From Salminus brasiliensis (lineage: Eukaryota > Chordata > Actinopteri > Characiformes > Bryconidae): 64,000 nucleotides of DNA. Positions 1-11,751 of the stretch are shown piece by piece (position 1 is the first letter of the stretch; each line of letters begins with the position of its first letter). Under the pieces are notes generated by a model. It was not told the origin of the DNA. It saw nothing but the letters and a program-made list of their open reading frames with translations, and searched no databases. A program made the position numbers and the translations under genes. The stretch spans positions 4,872,318-4,936,317 of the forward strand of contig NC_132891.1 in the NCBI RefSeq assembly GCF_030463535.1, written 5' to 3'.

Positions 1-30
1 GTAATCTTAAAATGTGTTGAAAGCATCTAG

Positions 31-335
31 TAGAGCTGGGCGATATGACCTCAAATCAAGATCACGATTAATTTAAGATTTTATCTAAATTATGATTTAA
101 AAAAATGATTATTTTAATAAACAAAAGCCACAGCATTTTTCTTTGGCATCAGCTGCTTGCATTGCTCATTAGGCTCTATGAGTCCTCCATGTTTCTTCAA
201 TGCCGTAGACAGTAGTATGTTTTTAAGGGGACAGTACATGAACACACACAGTGGAAAAACTACAGAATTTATAGACAAATAAATAAATAATTGACGTGGG
301 CAATATTAAGTCGCTTAGAAGCTGCCCAGCCCTAG
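31..335. mobile_element. Non-autonomous TIR element (GGGCTGGGCGATAT-type ends)
   Basis: The ends are inverted: the left begins TAGAGCTGGGCGATATGAC and the right ends CTGCCCAGCCCTAG. The interior is AT-rich with no coding potential. Similar ends occur at 15438-15766, and a truncated copy at 4389-4469, so this is a dispersed family. It lies in the part of atp6ap1 downstream of exon 7, so it is probably intronic. A hAT-like origin is a guess from the TAGGGCTG-type terminus. Confidence 0.5.
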
Positions 336-648
336 CATCTAGTGGACAATATTTAGGTCCATGTTGTGTTTTAACTTTGTATATAGTTACAACACAGTTA
401 AAAACCAAACATCCTTAACTTTTTATGAACGTTATTAAATAAATAAAGAGAATATATATCCGCATTTTATTTTTCACAGCTTAGGATCATTTCTTTTGGT
501 CAATTCATCATGAAATGTTCACACAATATAAATAAAACATATCTGGTGTGTTGAAATGACAAAATCAATTCAAAGTAATTACACAATAAAAATAAGTAAA
601 ATCCAGTACATTTAACTCCATATGTTTGAACAATCATCTTGAACTCAC

Positions 649-3600
649 CTGGAGTGTGTCTCATTACAGGAGGAGCCTTCCAGTCTCGGAGAGACCCCCT
701 CCCCAAAGGTTTTGGGGGCAAGGTCGTGCCTCTCCCACTTTCCTGAGCGGAACTGGCTCACGGTCAGGTTCTCAGCCCACATTAGGATACAGGTGGAGCC
801 GCGTTCCTTAAACTCCACAGGAGCATATGGAGGAGGAGGGCCACCCCGCTGGGACTGCAGCAGGGAGCGAGTCCCCACAGAAAGCACTGCCAGAGAGGGC
901 TCCTCAATTACCTGCCACGGCAAAGGAGGGCCTTAACATATCATTGCTGTCATGCAATTAACATGCATCTCCAAAGTAAAAAAAATTGATATAATGTAAA
1001 GAACAACTTTCAGATTCAAATAACTCAATATGTCCAAATGTTTGTGGACACTCCCATACCCATTTCTGACACAGAATCACAAATGCACACACAGCTGGTC
1101 TAGTCCCTGTAGAAAAGAAGTACTGCCAACAGTATAGGACTCTCTGGAGCCAATAAACATGAATCCACTGGCACCATGAATTAGACCAGGTGTGGGGTAG
1201 AGGGTTGAATGTTCTGCACATTCACTTCCTGCATGTTTAACCCCTGAATCTGCTTTGTAAATACCTTCTACTGAAGTGTTTAGGGTTGTTGCTTACCCGC
1301 GATGGTCTGAGAGCAGTGTACACGGCCATGTAAGGGACAGACTGGCCTTTCATGATATTCAGCACCTGACCAATCACCTCATCTGAAACACACACGTGAA
1401 AATCATGTAAAAACTGAGCCCTGACATTAGTGAATGAACCAACTATAGAAGTTATGTAATCTGAGCATTACAAGCCCTTCAAATACAGTGTGTAAGAAAT
1501 CCACAGCACACTCACCGTTACCACTGAGCACCTCCTTGGCAGACATCATATCAGCCCTATCACACAGAAACAGAGACAGAGAGTCTGTTTAGCACCAAAC
1601 AATGAAAAGCCATTATAAGCAACATGCACTACACAGCATCAAACTCCACCTTCATGGTGTATAGTCCGAGACCAATGAACAGTACAGTGCCCAGCCCAAC
1701 TGGAGATTTAAAATTTCTCTAAATTGCCAAGAGTGTTTGAGCAGAAAAGGCACAGAGCCTCCAGTACTGAAATCAAAGAACTCTGGGCTACTGTCTATTG
1801 TAGGTCTATAGAGTGGACCTATAAGGCAGGTTTAGCTCAAAGTGGCCAGTCAGCATAACAGAGAAGAAAGCAGGAACACTCAATCATGACCCGACTACTG
1901 ATCCGGCATAGTCCAGCAACTGTCCTAATGTGTGTTACATCTCTGAACTCTATGAAATGTATGACTCCTGCTCTCTTTTGCTCCATAAATGGAACATAGA
2001 TGACCATCAGTGCTGGTCTCAACTGTATAAGAGCAGCCGAGTGAGTGCTAGACACTGACCCGGAGCTGTAGGGGAGGCGGAAAATCAGCAGTGCAGGCAG
2101 GGAGGCATTCAGCCGCAGCTGGGCTAGGGTGTCTGGGTCCATGTAGAGCGGAGCTGTATCGAGCTGCTCCTGGAGGAGCGCAGGGAGTGCTGCGCTGGCC
2201 GAGGAGGACACTGACGGCAGCAGTAGAGAAGAGGATGACTGCAGAGCCGCCTGGTGATAGAACAGAAAAGATGGTGTCTGACAAAAAAAACTAGAACATT
2301 TCCTTTCACAGAAAAAAAGCCCTATTCGGGACTGGGTTTCCTTTGGGAGGTGGAGTAATGTAATTTCATTTACAGGATGTCTGTAAAACCTATGACCGAT
2401 CTGCATGGGATTAGAAACCTCAGCATAAATGACTGAGATGTGAGTGGCTACTCAATTAACGCACTGCCCTCACCTCCAAAAAAGGTACTTACATTTTTGA
2501 TTATTACTGTACGTGTTATTTGTGTGTGAAAATGAGCAGCTACATGTTCATAACACATATGTAAGCTATTGGCTACGCTACACCATGACTTCCTATGGTT
2601 TGCCACAGACTTGAACAAGCCGAGGTATCTGTGCCACGCAGGACGAAACTAAAAGCCTCCTTGAGCGTCTCAATACTTTAGAAAACACACAAAAACTCTC
2701 CACAGGATTTGTACGATTTTTACCCACATGTCGAATCACAGGACTAAAACCACTGAGAAACTCAGTAATTACTTTACCTCCCTACGTAAAACTAATCCCA
2801 GCCAAACAGGGCTTTAGACTCTAGGGAAATAATCTCAACCGATGCACAGTGATCCGTTTGGGCTTATAAGCCTTCCAGCAGTAGTGCTTCAGAAAAAGAA
2901 AGTGTACAGAGCAAGGAGGCAATATGGACTGTTCCTGAAGTATAAACTCACCTCAAGGTTAGGGAAAGCACTGTCCTGTTTGTTCCCGAAGACACCAGCA
3001 TACATGGTGAAGTCATCAACACTCAGCTGAGCAAGAGAGAGAGAGAGATATCATTCATACACCAACCTCATTATTCACTGCTGAACATCTCCTAAATTAT
3101 CAGAGCAATATGACGGTTTTAGCATATCATGATACACAAGGATATCATTGGTGCTTGAAGAACACTGATCCACTGCATGTTTCATTACAAACAATGTAAT
3201 TAGTGCAGCGGATTCGGTACTCAGTATGGGAGAGTATTTGTTTAGTAGTTTTTATGAATCTGCAGCTTCTGATGCATTTTGTGTACAGTCATGTACATCA
3301 CTGTTTATGTTGTGTATCGTCAGAATGTCTTTAAATATTGAAATTTAATATTTTAAGCATATCGCCCACCCTGTAACTGTTATTTACCGTCCCTTTTAGC
3401 AGTGCATCAAGCTTACAGTGCTTCACTTAAGACAACAATGGGAATATCGGACACTAGCATAACTTACTTAGAAAAATCTATGCACTAAAGCTCCTGGTCT
3501 ATTTACCCAAGGATATCCTTAGTTTGAATAGGCAAGAATAAATAAATAAATAAATAAATAATAAATAAAAAAAAATAAAGATACCTCTAGGATTAGACTT

Positions 3601-5759
3601 TAGATAAATTATACCTTTTTAAAAATGCAGTATTTTCACTAAATGACGTTACAACGTCAAAGAAACAGCTCACTGCTAGAGTTTTCCTGCATGTTATATA
3701 GTCATAAACTGGAGTAGTGCTCTTGAAAGTCATGCTAAATTGAATTTATTGTTAAAAATATATATAAATATGTTAAATGTTTAATAAAAAGTCAATCAAT
3801 ATATCAAATCAATCAAAAAAAGTCTTGTAGGGAAATGATCTATGATGTATTAGTGTTTTTATTTCATAATTTGAGATATATTACCAAATATAATAATATA
3901 ATTAATATATAATTCCAAAAACCATCATGAAACTGGCCACTGAAAACATGAAAGTTAAGGTTTATACCATCACATTCTTACTATGTACAAATATTAGCGT
4001 AATTAGTGATTAGTGCAATGTACAGACTGGACTAGGAGCGTGGAATGTAGAACCTTGCCGGTCACACCCAAGTGGTACACTTCTCCGGATTACGGTCGTA
4101 AACCCGTGCATAGTTTTGACTCAGGAGGACTTCAACAAATGCACCGTAGACTCCCAAACCTAGTCGCTGTGTGTGATGTAGTTGAGGTGAGGTGGTAAAA
4201 ACTGGTTAAACTGACCTTATCCTGAAGGAAGAGCAGGACGTTATGAGGTGCAGAGCGGAGTGCTGCACTCAGGTAGGACTGCAGCTGATTGCTGGAGACG
4301 ATGTGACCGGAGGCCGGGGCATTCTGAGAGGCCAGGGGATACCTGGAGAAGAAACGGCCACCGTAATGTTCTCATAAGTGAAGGTGCAGAACAGAAAAGC
4401 ATATTGTGTATCACGATAACAAAATTAATCACGATACGATAAAATATCATCATACTGCCCAGCTCTAACGATACCATCACTATAAAAACCCTGTCAATTT
4501 ATTTTCAGTGATGCTGAAAACTTGCTGCTTTTATTTTCTGCAAAAAGCAACTCAAGACCAGCCTTTGCTGGTAGCCGGTGGTCAAAGTGGTGGAAAATCA
4601 GCTGGTCAAGCTGGCCAACCAGCTTAGCTGTAGACCAGGATGGCGTACGTTTTCATTTGAGTTTGATGGACAAGCTGGTCTTCCAGCATGACCAACTTGA
4701 TCAAGCTGGTCGTCAAGCTGGTCAGGTTGATCATAGTGGTGAACCTCTGTGATAAGGCTGGTCATGCTGGTCACCAAGCACCAAGCCCAGCTGTTTGACC
4801 AGCTTGGGCTTATACCAGAGGAATAAAACCAATGTAATTATTTATATATGTATGTTTCAGATGGTTTTTTTTAACCATTTTATCACCACAGGAAATTCCA
4901 CCAATGATCTGAATAAAATAACCAACAATTATTTAAATAAAATGATGAGGGTAATTTTTTCACATGCACAGACCATGCTGTAGATATTATGCATTATTAT
5001 TAATAACACAGGGTAAATGCAGGTAGTCAAGTAGTACAGCTTAATTAGCCTGTAAAGTCTATTAAATTTAATATACAAGACAAAATATAAGAATAATAGA
5101 TCTATTTTAATCCCCAAACTGGAGCTTCTGTCCTCTTAGCCACAGCTGCCTGGGATGCTTCTACTAGAGCTGCTGTGCTCGAATTGGGACACTGCAGTTT
5201 TCACACCTTCATTTCGACATTAAAGCTGCCTTATTCATTCTTACACATTATTAATCACACAATATTAATAAATTAACAAATAAAATGCTTCTTAAACACA
5301 AAAACACCGTCGTGTCCATCCGTCCTACACCTAGAAAGCTAGCTGGTAATATTTTGGTCACGAATAAGTCCGTATTTTAGCACAACTGAAGGCTTAAAAT
5401 ACTCCTGAAAATGTGTCAAAGCGATTTCACTCCACATCAGCCCTCTAATTTGTGTCTAAACCGACCAAATATCTCAAAAATTGAAGAAACGTGGCGCTAG
5501 CGGTCACTAGCTTAGCTTAGCTTAGCACCGTAACCGGATAGCTTGAGGGACCCTAGATAGCGAGCTAGCGCTATATGCCACCAATAAACACCAACAGCGT
5601 TTAAGCAGAAGCCGATAAATACCCATTGCTGGCCCACATTAGCAGGGGAACCTGCTCGTTGCATGTCCCCGAAGCCAAAACGCAAAGCAAAAGAGCTACA
5701 GTCGCAGCCAAGCGGCCAACAGACATCCTCATAACGGCCATCTTCGCCATCTTCAGCAT
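649..5759 (-). CDS. atp6ap1: V-type proton ATPase accessory subunit S1 (Ac45), 5' part; 3' end beyond the window
   Basis: Ac45 is a type I membrane glycoprotein of the V-ATPase V0 sector that assists assembly and acidification of endosomes, lysosomes and secretory granules. Seven exons join in phase: 5623-5759, 4216-4342, 2952-3026, 2060-2250, 1516-1556, 1297-1382, 649-911, all GT-AG, giving 306 residues. The start is the first ATG of exon 1, followed by several in-frame Met codons; a signal peptide ([17 protein letters not shown], about residues 17-33) is followed by [12 protein letters not shown]. Recognisable Ac45 stretches are [56 protein letters not shown] and [15 protein letters not shown]-glycosylation sequons occur at NAS, NLT and NET. 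The remaining luminal domain and the C-terminal transmembrane helix must lie left of position 1. Tafazzin lies upstream on the same strand, as in human Xq28. Teleosts can have a and b copies; I cannot tell which this is. Confidence 0.95.
1028..1220 (-). mobile_element. Fragment of the CACTATATGGACAAAAG MITE family
   Basis: This piece carries the right-end terminus (ATGTCCAAATGTTTGTGGACA) in reverse orientation, with internal sequence shared with the complete copy at 39620-40066. It sits in the atp6ap1 intron between exons 6 and 7. Confidence 0.6.
3027..4215 (-). other. atp6ap1 intron 3 (AT-rich)
   Basis: AT-rich intron with an (AATA)n tract near 3538-3580. No coding exon was found; the flanking exons join in phase without one. 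Confidence 0.7.
4389..4469. mobile_element. Truncated GGGCTGGGCGATAT-family TIR element
   Basis: The right end resembles the copy at 15438-15766: both share ATCACGAT-rich sequence and end CATACTGCCCAGCTCTAA or similar. Only about 80 bp are present. It lies just upstream of exon 2 in atp6ap1 intron 1. Confidence 0.45.
4553..4810. repeat. AGCTGGTC-rich degenerate minisatellite in atp6ap1 intron 1
   Basis: Variants of AGCTGGTCAAGCTGG and GCTGGTCATGCTGGTCA recur on both strands across about 250 bp. The unit of 8-20 bp is irregular. Confidence 0.7.
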
Positions 5760-5900
5760 CTTCAGCTCGGTAGCTGTCCGTGGCGTGGGCGCGTTCCATT
5801 CAGAACGTGTGGTCCCTACGCCCTAAGCCCTAAGCCCTACGCCGGAGTGTGCATAGAACTCGTCATGCGTCTTCCATGCCCATATTAGGAAGTCCGGTCT
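5760..5900 (-). promoter_or_regulatory. atp6ap1 5' flank, probable promoter
   Basis: This is a GC- and CpG-richer island immediately upstream of the atp6ap1 ATG, in an otherwise AT-rich region. It holds a GCGTGGGCG box and, at 5814-5843, a short repeat reading GTAGGGCTTAGGGC on the gene strand. No TATA box is obvious. The role is inferred from position only. Confidence 0.4.
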
Positions 5901-5989
5901 ATGCTCGTTTCCTCTATGCGAATAATGAATACAAATCACATTTTTGAGTATTTTAAGGGCATATTTTTTTGTAATTGCTCTGGTTCCTC

Positions 5990-6245
5990 ACAATTACAAT
6001 TATAATAATTATAATAATTTTATATAATAAATAAATACATTTAAAAAAATGTGTCAGACACAGATGGAATTTGGGCTTCGGCCTAGTGAACACGCACACA
6101 TACACACCAGTGAGCTGTGGGCAGCCATTGCTGTGGCACCCAGGGAGCAGAGAGGGTGAAAGGCCTTGTTCAAGGGCCCAACTGTGGCAGCTTGCCAAGC
6201 CCGGGTATCGAACCCACAACCCTGTCGTCAATAGCCCAGATCACT
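5990..6245 (-). mobile_element. tRNA-derived SINE (HE1/DANA-like), reverse orientation
   Basis: Read on the minus strand it has a tRNA-like B box (GGTTCGATACCC), then the GAGCAAGGCC, CTCTGCTCCC and TGTGTGTTCACT segments typical of fish HE1-type SINEs. Relatives lie at 13570-13805, 17875-18075 and 27735-27975. It lies between atp6ap1 and tafazzin. Confidence 0.75.
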
Positions 6246-7130
6246 GACCGCTGACCCACATCTAACCTCACATGTCTGTTAGTCTTGCTAGTTGCTAGTT
6301 CAATGTGCAGCAAGTAGAGCTTGATACTGGCAAAGGAACCACTAATACACCATCACACAATTTCACACAGCATTCAAGAACTGCTATTTTATTTATTTAT
6401 CTATTTATATATTATAATAATAAATAAAAATAAAAAAATAATATATTTTATATATTGGTGCAGGATTTTTAGGATTTTTTCAATTGGAAATAAGCCAAAA
6501 TATATTTAACTTATATAACAAACATATTTATTAGAAAATAATAAATAAGAAATAATACAAATTAAAGCAGCAGTCCTTACATTTTTTTTTTTTCATTTGA
6601 ACTGAAAGCAGTCTCCTGAGTGAAGAGGGGCACAAATAATGTAATAAAGGGTATCAGTGTGTGGCATGGCCATCCCTGCAAAAGCCTCATTTATTCATTT
6701 TAATAACAAAGTGGTCTGGTAGGTTCCTGGGAGTATTAGCCTGGCCTGGCTATGTCAAAGAGGACCCAGCACCGTTTGCTGATACAAACTGAGCGGCTAT
6801 TGCAAACGTAGAGATATCAGAGCTGCAAACTCAGTCGTCATCTGCTCATGCAATGACTAAATGCAAACTTGCAATGTTGAGATTCATCCGATCTGAAAGA
6901 AGTCCACATTTTAAAGCACTTCTCTGCATGCTGGATGCAGTTACACATTTTCACCAGAGAGGTCTCTAAAACCCCAAATTCCCCTACACACACTTTGCTT
7001 TGGACTATTGCTTTAAATATTATTATTTTTTTTTTACATAATTCCTATTTATTTTCTGATTATAACATATTGGTAAAACTTGTAATGTAATGTATTTAAT
7101 GTGTCATTACTTTTCTACATTGCAGTGGTT

Positions 7131-7176
7131 TGGAGAATTTCCCCACTGCGGGACTAATAAAGGATAATCTTATCTT
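7131..7176 (+). mobile_element. LINE 3' tail (L2/CR1-type)
   Basis: The sequence GAATTTCCCC, ACTGCGGGACTAATAAAGG and an ATCTTATCT-type tail match the usual 3' end of fish L2/CR1 retrotransposons. Only the terminal fragment is recognisable. Confidence 0.55.
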
Positions 7177-7534
7177 TATGTTTGTTTAATTTACATGTAA
7201 TGTTAATATGGTTGTCCACATTTTTGCATAAGACTGCTTTCTGAACAAGGCACATCTGGGGTCAGCGATGATGGGAGCATAGTATCCACAGGTTGGTCGC
7301 TTCACCCGTCGAAGTGGTCTGAGCTGGCCGCATTTATGATACAGACCACATGACCACCCTTTAAGCCAATGACGTGCAGCGTATTTCTCGACACCACTCA
7401 TCTCATACAAGTGAATCATTTAATCAGATTTACCAAACATAGGTCATTAATTACAGAGAAGGTGCTGGACAGAAACGGTTGCATAGCACAGTGAAAGTGT
7501 GTGTACTGTTTAAAGCCAAACTACGTTTCATATA

Positions 7535-7925
7535 CAGTACCAGTCAAAAGTTTGGACACACCTGTGTTGATCATTGTCTGCTTAATCATGTTTATTTCAA
7601 ATGTATCTAAATGCTAAGGTGATCATACATTATATATATCAACTCATTAATTAATTGATTGATTTATTTATTTTAAAAAGAGGACAGGGGGTCTGGTGCA
7701 TGTATGTGTGAGGGTGGAAATGCCTCTCAAGCCATACATACATATTTCCTCACTTAGCAAAAGACCAATAAATAGCCTTAACAGCCTATAAGACCAGATC
7801 ACCTCCTTTCAGTTCAACTTATAACTCAGGCCTTTTTGGAAAATGCAAATACAGCCACACTAGCATTTGGATCAGATGTTGTAAGTTGTATAACCAGGTG
7901 TGTCCAAACTTCTGACTGGTCCTGT
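7535..7925. mobile_element. Tc1/mariner-like non-autonomous element (CAGTCAAAAGTTTGGACACACC ends)
   Basis: The left end has CAGTCAAAAGTTTGGACACA and the right end reads GGTGTGTCCAAACTTCTGAC, an inverted pair. About 390 bp; no transposase frame. The same termini bound elements at 13322-13505 and 25161-26015. Confidence 0.75.
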
Positions 7926-8489
7926 AACTGGCATCCGGCAGTAATTCGGCAATACACAAAAGTAGGCCACTTGTGCCCTCCCAATAAAACCATCTAAAAG
8001 CACGAAACCGTTTTTCCCAGGCCTTCTTACGGACAGTTATTGGCATACAGACCACAGGTAAGGGTACAGCTTGTCTCAGTAAGGCAGTTTTTCACAGGTT
8101 GGCTTGTACATGGTGATCAACCCATGACACATGGAAAAGGTATGGAAATATAGAAAGGCAGAGAAGGCATCCGAGAGGAACGAATACATGAACTTCATGA
8201 TTTAAGCACTGCTGATGAAGACAGATGAAGAAGAGGAAATGTTGTTCTTTCACATTCAGCTGCCAAAAAATGCTAAAGCTATTTTATACTTAAAACAAAA
8301 AACAAACAAACAAATAAACACTGAAGATCATAATGCAAAATTTAAAACCAATAGTACCTGTCAGGCAGGTTCCCCAGACCTAAATTAAGGCTAATCCTAC
8401 ACTAAAACTAATTTCCAGCGGTAATCCCCCATTGCCACTGCAGTTTAGACTCCAAGACTAGGCTTAACCCCTTAAACCTTGTAAACCTT

Positions 8490-8585
8490 GCATGTAGGCC
8501 CACACTTCTTTACTATTATAATTTACCTCCCTTTTAATAGGCCCTAAAATAGAACCCTGTGGGATGCCACTAACTCTGGCACACA
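8490..8585 (-). pseudogene. LINE reverse transcriptase fragment with GIPQGSILGP
   Basis: On the minus strand about 30 codons read through with SGIPQGSILGP, the conserved RT motif of non-LTR retrotransposons, followed by stops. A related piece lies at 48725-48820. Too short to name the clade. Confidence 0.6.
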
Positions 8586-9029
8586 AAATAGCTATACAAT
8601 AGCTCTTGCTTTAGGATAAATTATTAAACTGATTAATTAGCCTAGGGTTTGAGGGGTTAGTCTACATCTTAGGAAGCAAACAGTTCAGTTGTAATTAGCA
8701 TAAGGGGGTCATGATCAACAAAAACGGAATCATTTTCTGACAAAACCAGTACCGATTGCTCTAAATGCTCGATTATCCTGCTCCTGCAGTTTAACCGAAA
8801 CAGAAATGACTGTCTAAAGCTACTCTAAATGCCTATGACCTCTCTCAAAAGGCCTTTACTCTGAAGAACACTGCCACTCGTAGAAAAATGTGCTGTAAGA
8901 AAGCAATTCCATAAATAGTTCAGACTGCACACAAACTGCAGTTGCCATGTGAGATAAATTACATCTGGAAATTAGCATTAATTGGCAAATTAGCATCCTA
9001 AAAAGTCTAAAATCAATATAATCAAAACA

Positions 9030-9035
9030 TTTATT
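9030..9035 (-). terminator. Candidate tafazzin poly(A) signal
   Basis: AATAAA on the minus strand about 360 nt past the tafazzin stop codon, in a plain AT-rich 3' UTR-like stretch. Chosen by position; no transcript evidence. Confidence 0.4.
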
Positions 9036-9397
9036 CCAAATACGGCTCAGGCCACCGCACAGCTAGAAAGCTATTCTCTTCATATGTGAGGAAAACCGAG
9101 GGCTTCTGTTTCCACACTGAGTCACATAGGCCCCGAGGCCCGGGTTCAATTCTAAAGACTAAGACAGACCCTGGATGGATGAAGTGTTGACCAGGAGGGA
9201 CTTGATAAATGGACAGTACTGATCCGTCTGATCATTCACCAAATACAGTAAAGCCACTCCAGAGATACAACTATTGCTTCTCTCTGGCTGGACGAAGTCC
9301 ATGGCCTACTCGCTGTCGGTTGAGGCAGGTGTGTGTACTCTGTGGTTCAGTTCCCATCCAGCATTTTGCCTGAGGAAAGAGGCTCTTGACGAGCGGA

Positions 9398-11606
9398 TCA
9401 CCGGCCGGCGTGCATCCTTTGATGAAGAGCTTCTGCCTGGGATTTCAGACTCTGAAACTCGGCCTGAATGAAGTCCGTCAGCGCCTTCCTCATTTCCATC
9501 TAGTGGTAGGAACAGAAGCAGAGTTTAACCTTGGGGGCAGCTGCACTGAACCCTCACCTTCTAGAAAGAAGACCTGGGCTGAGAGTAGAGATGGGCATTA
9601 TGGCATTATGACACGGGGCCCAAAGATGATGCTTAAATGGACGAGTGAGCATCACAATGAACACTCTCTTTACCAATTTAGATGATCTTAATATTAAGAC
9701 ACTTTTGGGAAACTGGCCCCAGGTGGTCCTGGTCATGGAACTGTCATGATTCTACTGAACCACAGCTCCACTTCTTTTCTTTTACTAAACACCCTCAGGA
9801 CCCTCTTTCAGACACACACTTGTTTAAGCGCTAAATGTGACACTATGCATTTGTTTGATGGTTCTTTACTTACTGGATTTTTGTCTTCTGCTCTCAGGGC
9901 ATCCACCAAGGGCTTGACTGTGAAGGGCTTTCCAACTAAGACCGTTATTTTCTGTAAAAAAGACAAACAAACAAACAAATGAATACATTATGTATTATGT
10001 ATTAAGGTTACATTAAAACAATGAGGCCTTGATGAAGTTCTGTGTTCACCTTTCCTGTCCGAGGGATGTACGGGGTTTCATTTGGAAGAACATCATTTAA
10101 ACCTACGGAAAGAAAAGATTGGTTGGAGTATCGGTCAGACAGATTTCCAAAATACTGTCCTAAAGTCCGGTTACAAAGAGGTGTAGGTAGCCACACAGCA
10201 GGACAAGATAAAGAGTAGGATTGGAAAACATTATAATGAGTATTTATTTATTTATTTACTTATTTATTTATTTATATATCAATAAATAAATGGATGAATT
10301 TATTTCGCATAGCACAGTTCTCACAGTTCACAGGTTGCACATTCAAAAGTTATTTCCAATGTGCAAAAAAAAAAAAACCTTGAATGTATGAAGCACAGCT
10401 CTATGAAAACTCTGCATGGGTTGGGCGTGGACCTCCACAACAGGTTTAGGATGCACATTTTTTTTATTTATTATTTATTTAATTGATTATTTTTACCCAA
10501 TGTATGATTTAATTAACCCACCCACTTACTAGGACTTCCCCCATCACTTCCAACACTAGGAGGGTAAAGACAAGCCCATGTCTCCTCCGATACATGTGGA
10601 GTCAGCCACCACCTATTTTTCCAGCTGCTGCAGATGCAGCATCACTAGACAGCCAAAGCGCTCGGAGGAAAGTGTAGGGTCCCCAGCTCCGATACATCAG
10701 CCAGCAGACACCTGTGCTGGCCAGCATCACAATAGGATAGATGAGGGGAGAGAGAACGCTATCTACCCACCCAGAGAGAGCATGGCCAATTGTGCTCTCT
10801 CAGGCTCCAGCTGCTGATGGCGAAGCAAGATTTCAACTCATGATCCTCGGGCCACAGTGTCAGCAGTCTATATAAAGCTGCACTTAAGCAGCAACCAAAA
10901 CGGTCAGTTTGATACATGTGAAATCAACGGCATTAACATACACACTGCAATGTGACAAATGGTGTGTTACTGGTGTAAAGCAACTCATTGTTAAATGCAT
11001 TGTATTTTTTTTTTTTTTATTGTTGACTTAAATTTGACTTATAATAACTTTTACTATCTGACATGATACTTTTTTTTTATTATGTCTTTTTACTACACAA
11101 CTTTATTTACACTGTTCGATGTGTAAACTTCATATATAGCTGTTTTTTAATTATGTTTTAGTATTTGTATTACTACTACAAGCAGTTTATCAGTACTCAC
11201 CCACGTGCCACAGAGGTAAAATGATTGGGTGAAGGGAGCATTCTGCAATCAAACGACCAATTCCTGCCAGACAAACAGAACAGAGGCACTTTCCTTCACT
11301 GTAAACTCTGAGTAAATCAGAGTGTGAAGCACAGCTGTGAAGTCTTACCCCACTTGAACCTGATAAACTCCTCGGTCATGTTCACTTTCCCTGAAATCAG
11401 AGAAAATGTATGAGACCTCGGAACGGTGTCTGGTGTGAACAGCAAACACTCTCCTCTGAGCCTTCTCACCTTCTGGAAACACGTGTACCCAGTCCCCTTG
11501 ATTGAGCCTCTCCACGAGGAAGTCCATTCCCTTCTGATAAACTCCGTCACCTAAAAAATTAGAACACTTATATGAGTTAAAAGTGCTGTTAGAGAACTAT
11601 AACTTT

Positions 11607-11663
<57 letters not shown>

Positions 11664-11672
11664 TACATATAC

Positions 11673-11751
<79 letters not shown>

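Larger units (their letters stand above)
6250..9029. other. Intergenic region between atp6ap1 and the tafazzin 3' end
   Basis: AT-rich spacer upstream of atp6ap1 and downstream of tafazzin. It holds a LINE 3' tail (7131-7176), a TIR element (7535-7925) and a LINE reverse transcriptase remnant (8490-8585). I see no gene in it. Confidence 0.6.

Noticed and set aside
1837-2406. 189 aa minus-strand frame as an independent protein
   Set aside because: Only its middle part (2060-2250) is real, as atp6ap1 exon 4; the rest is intron read through.
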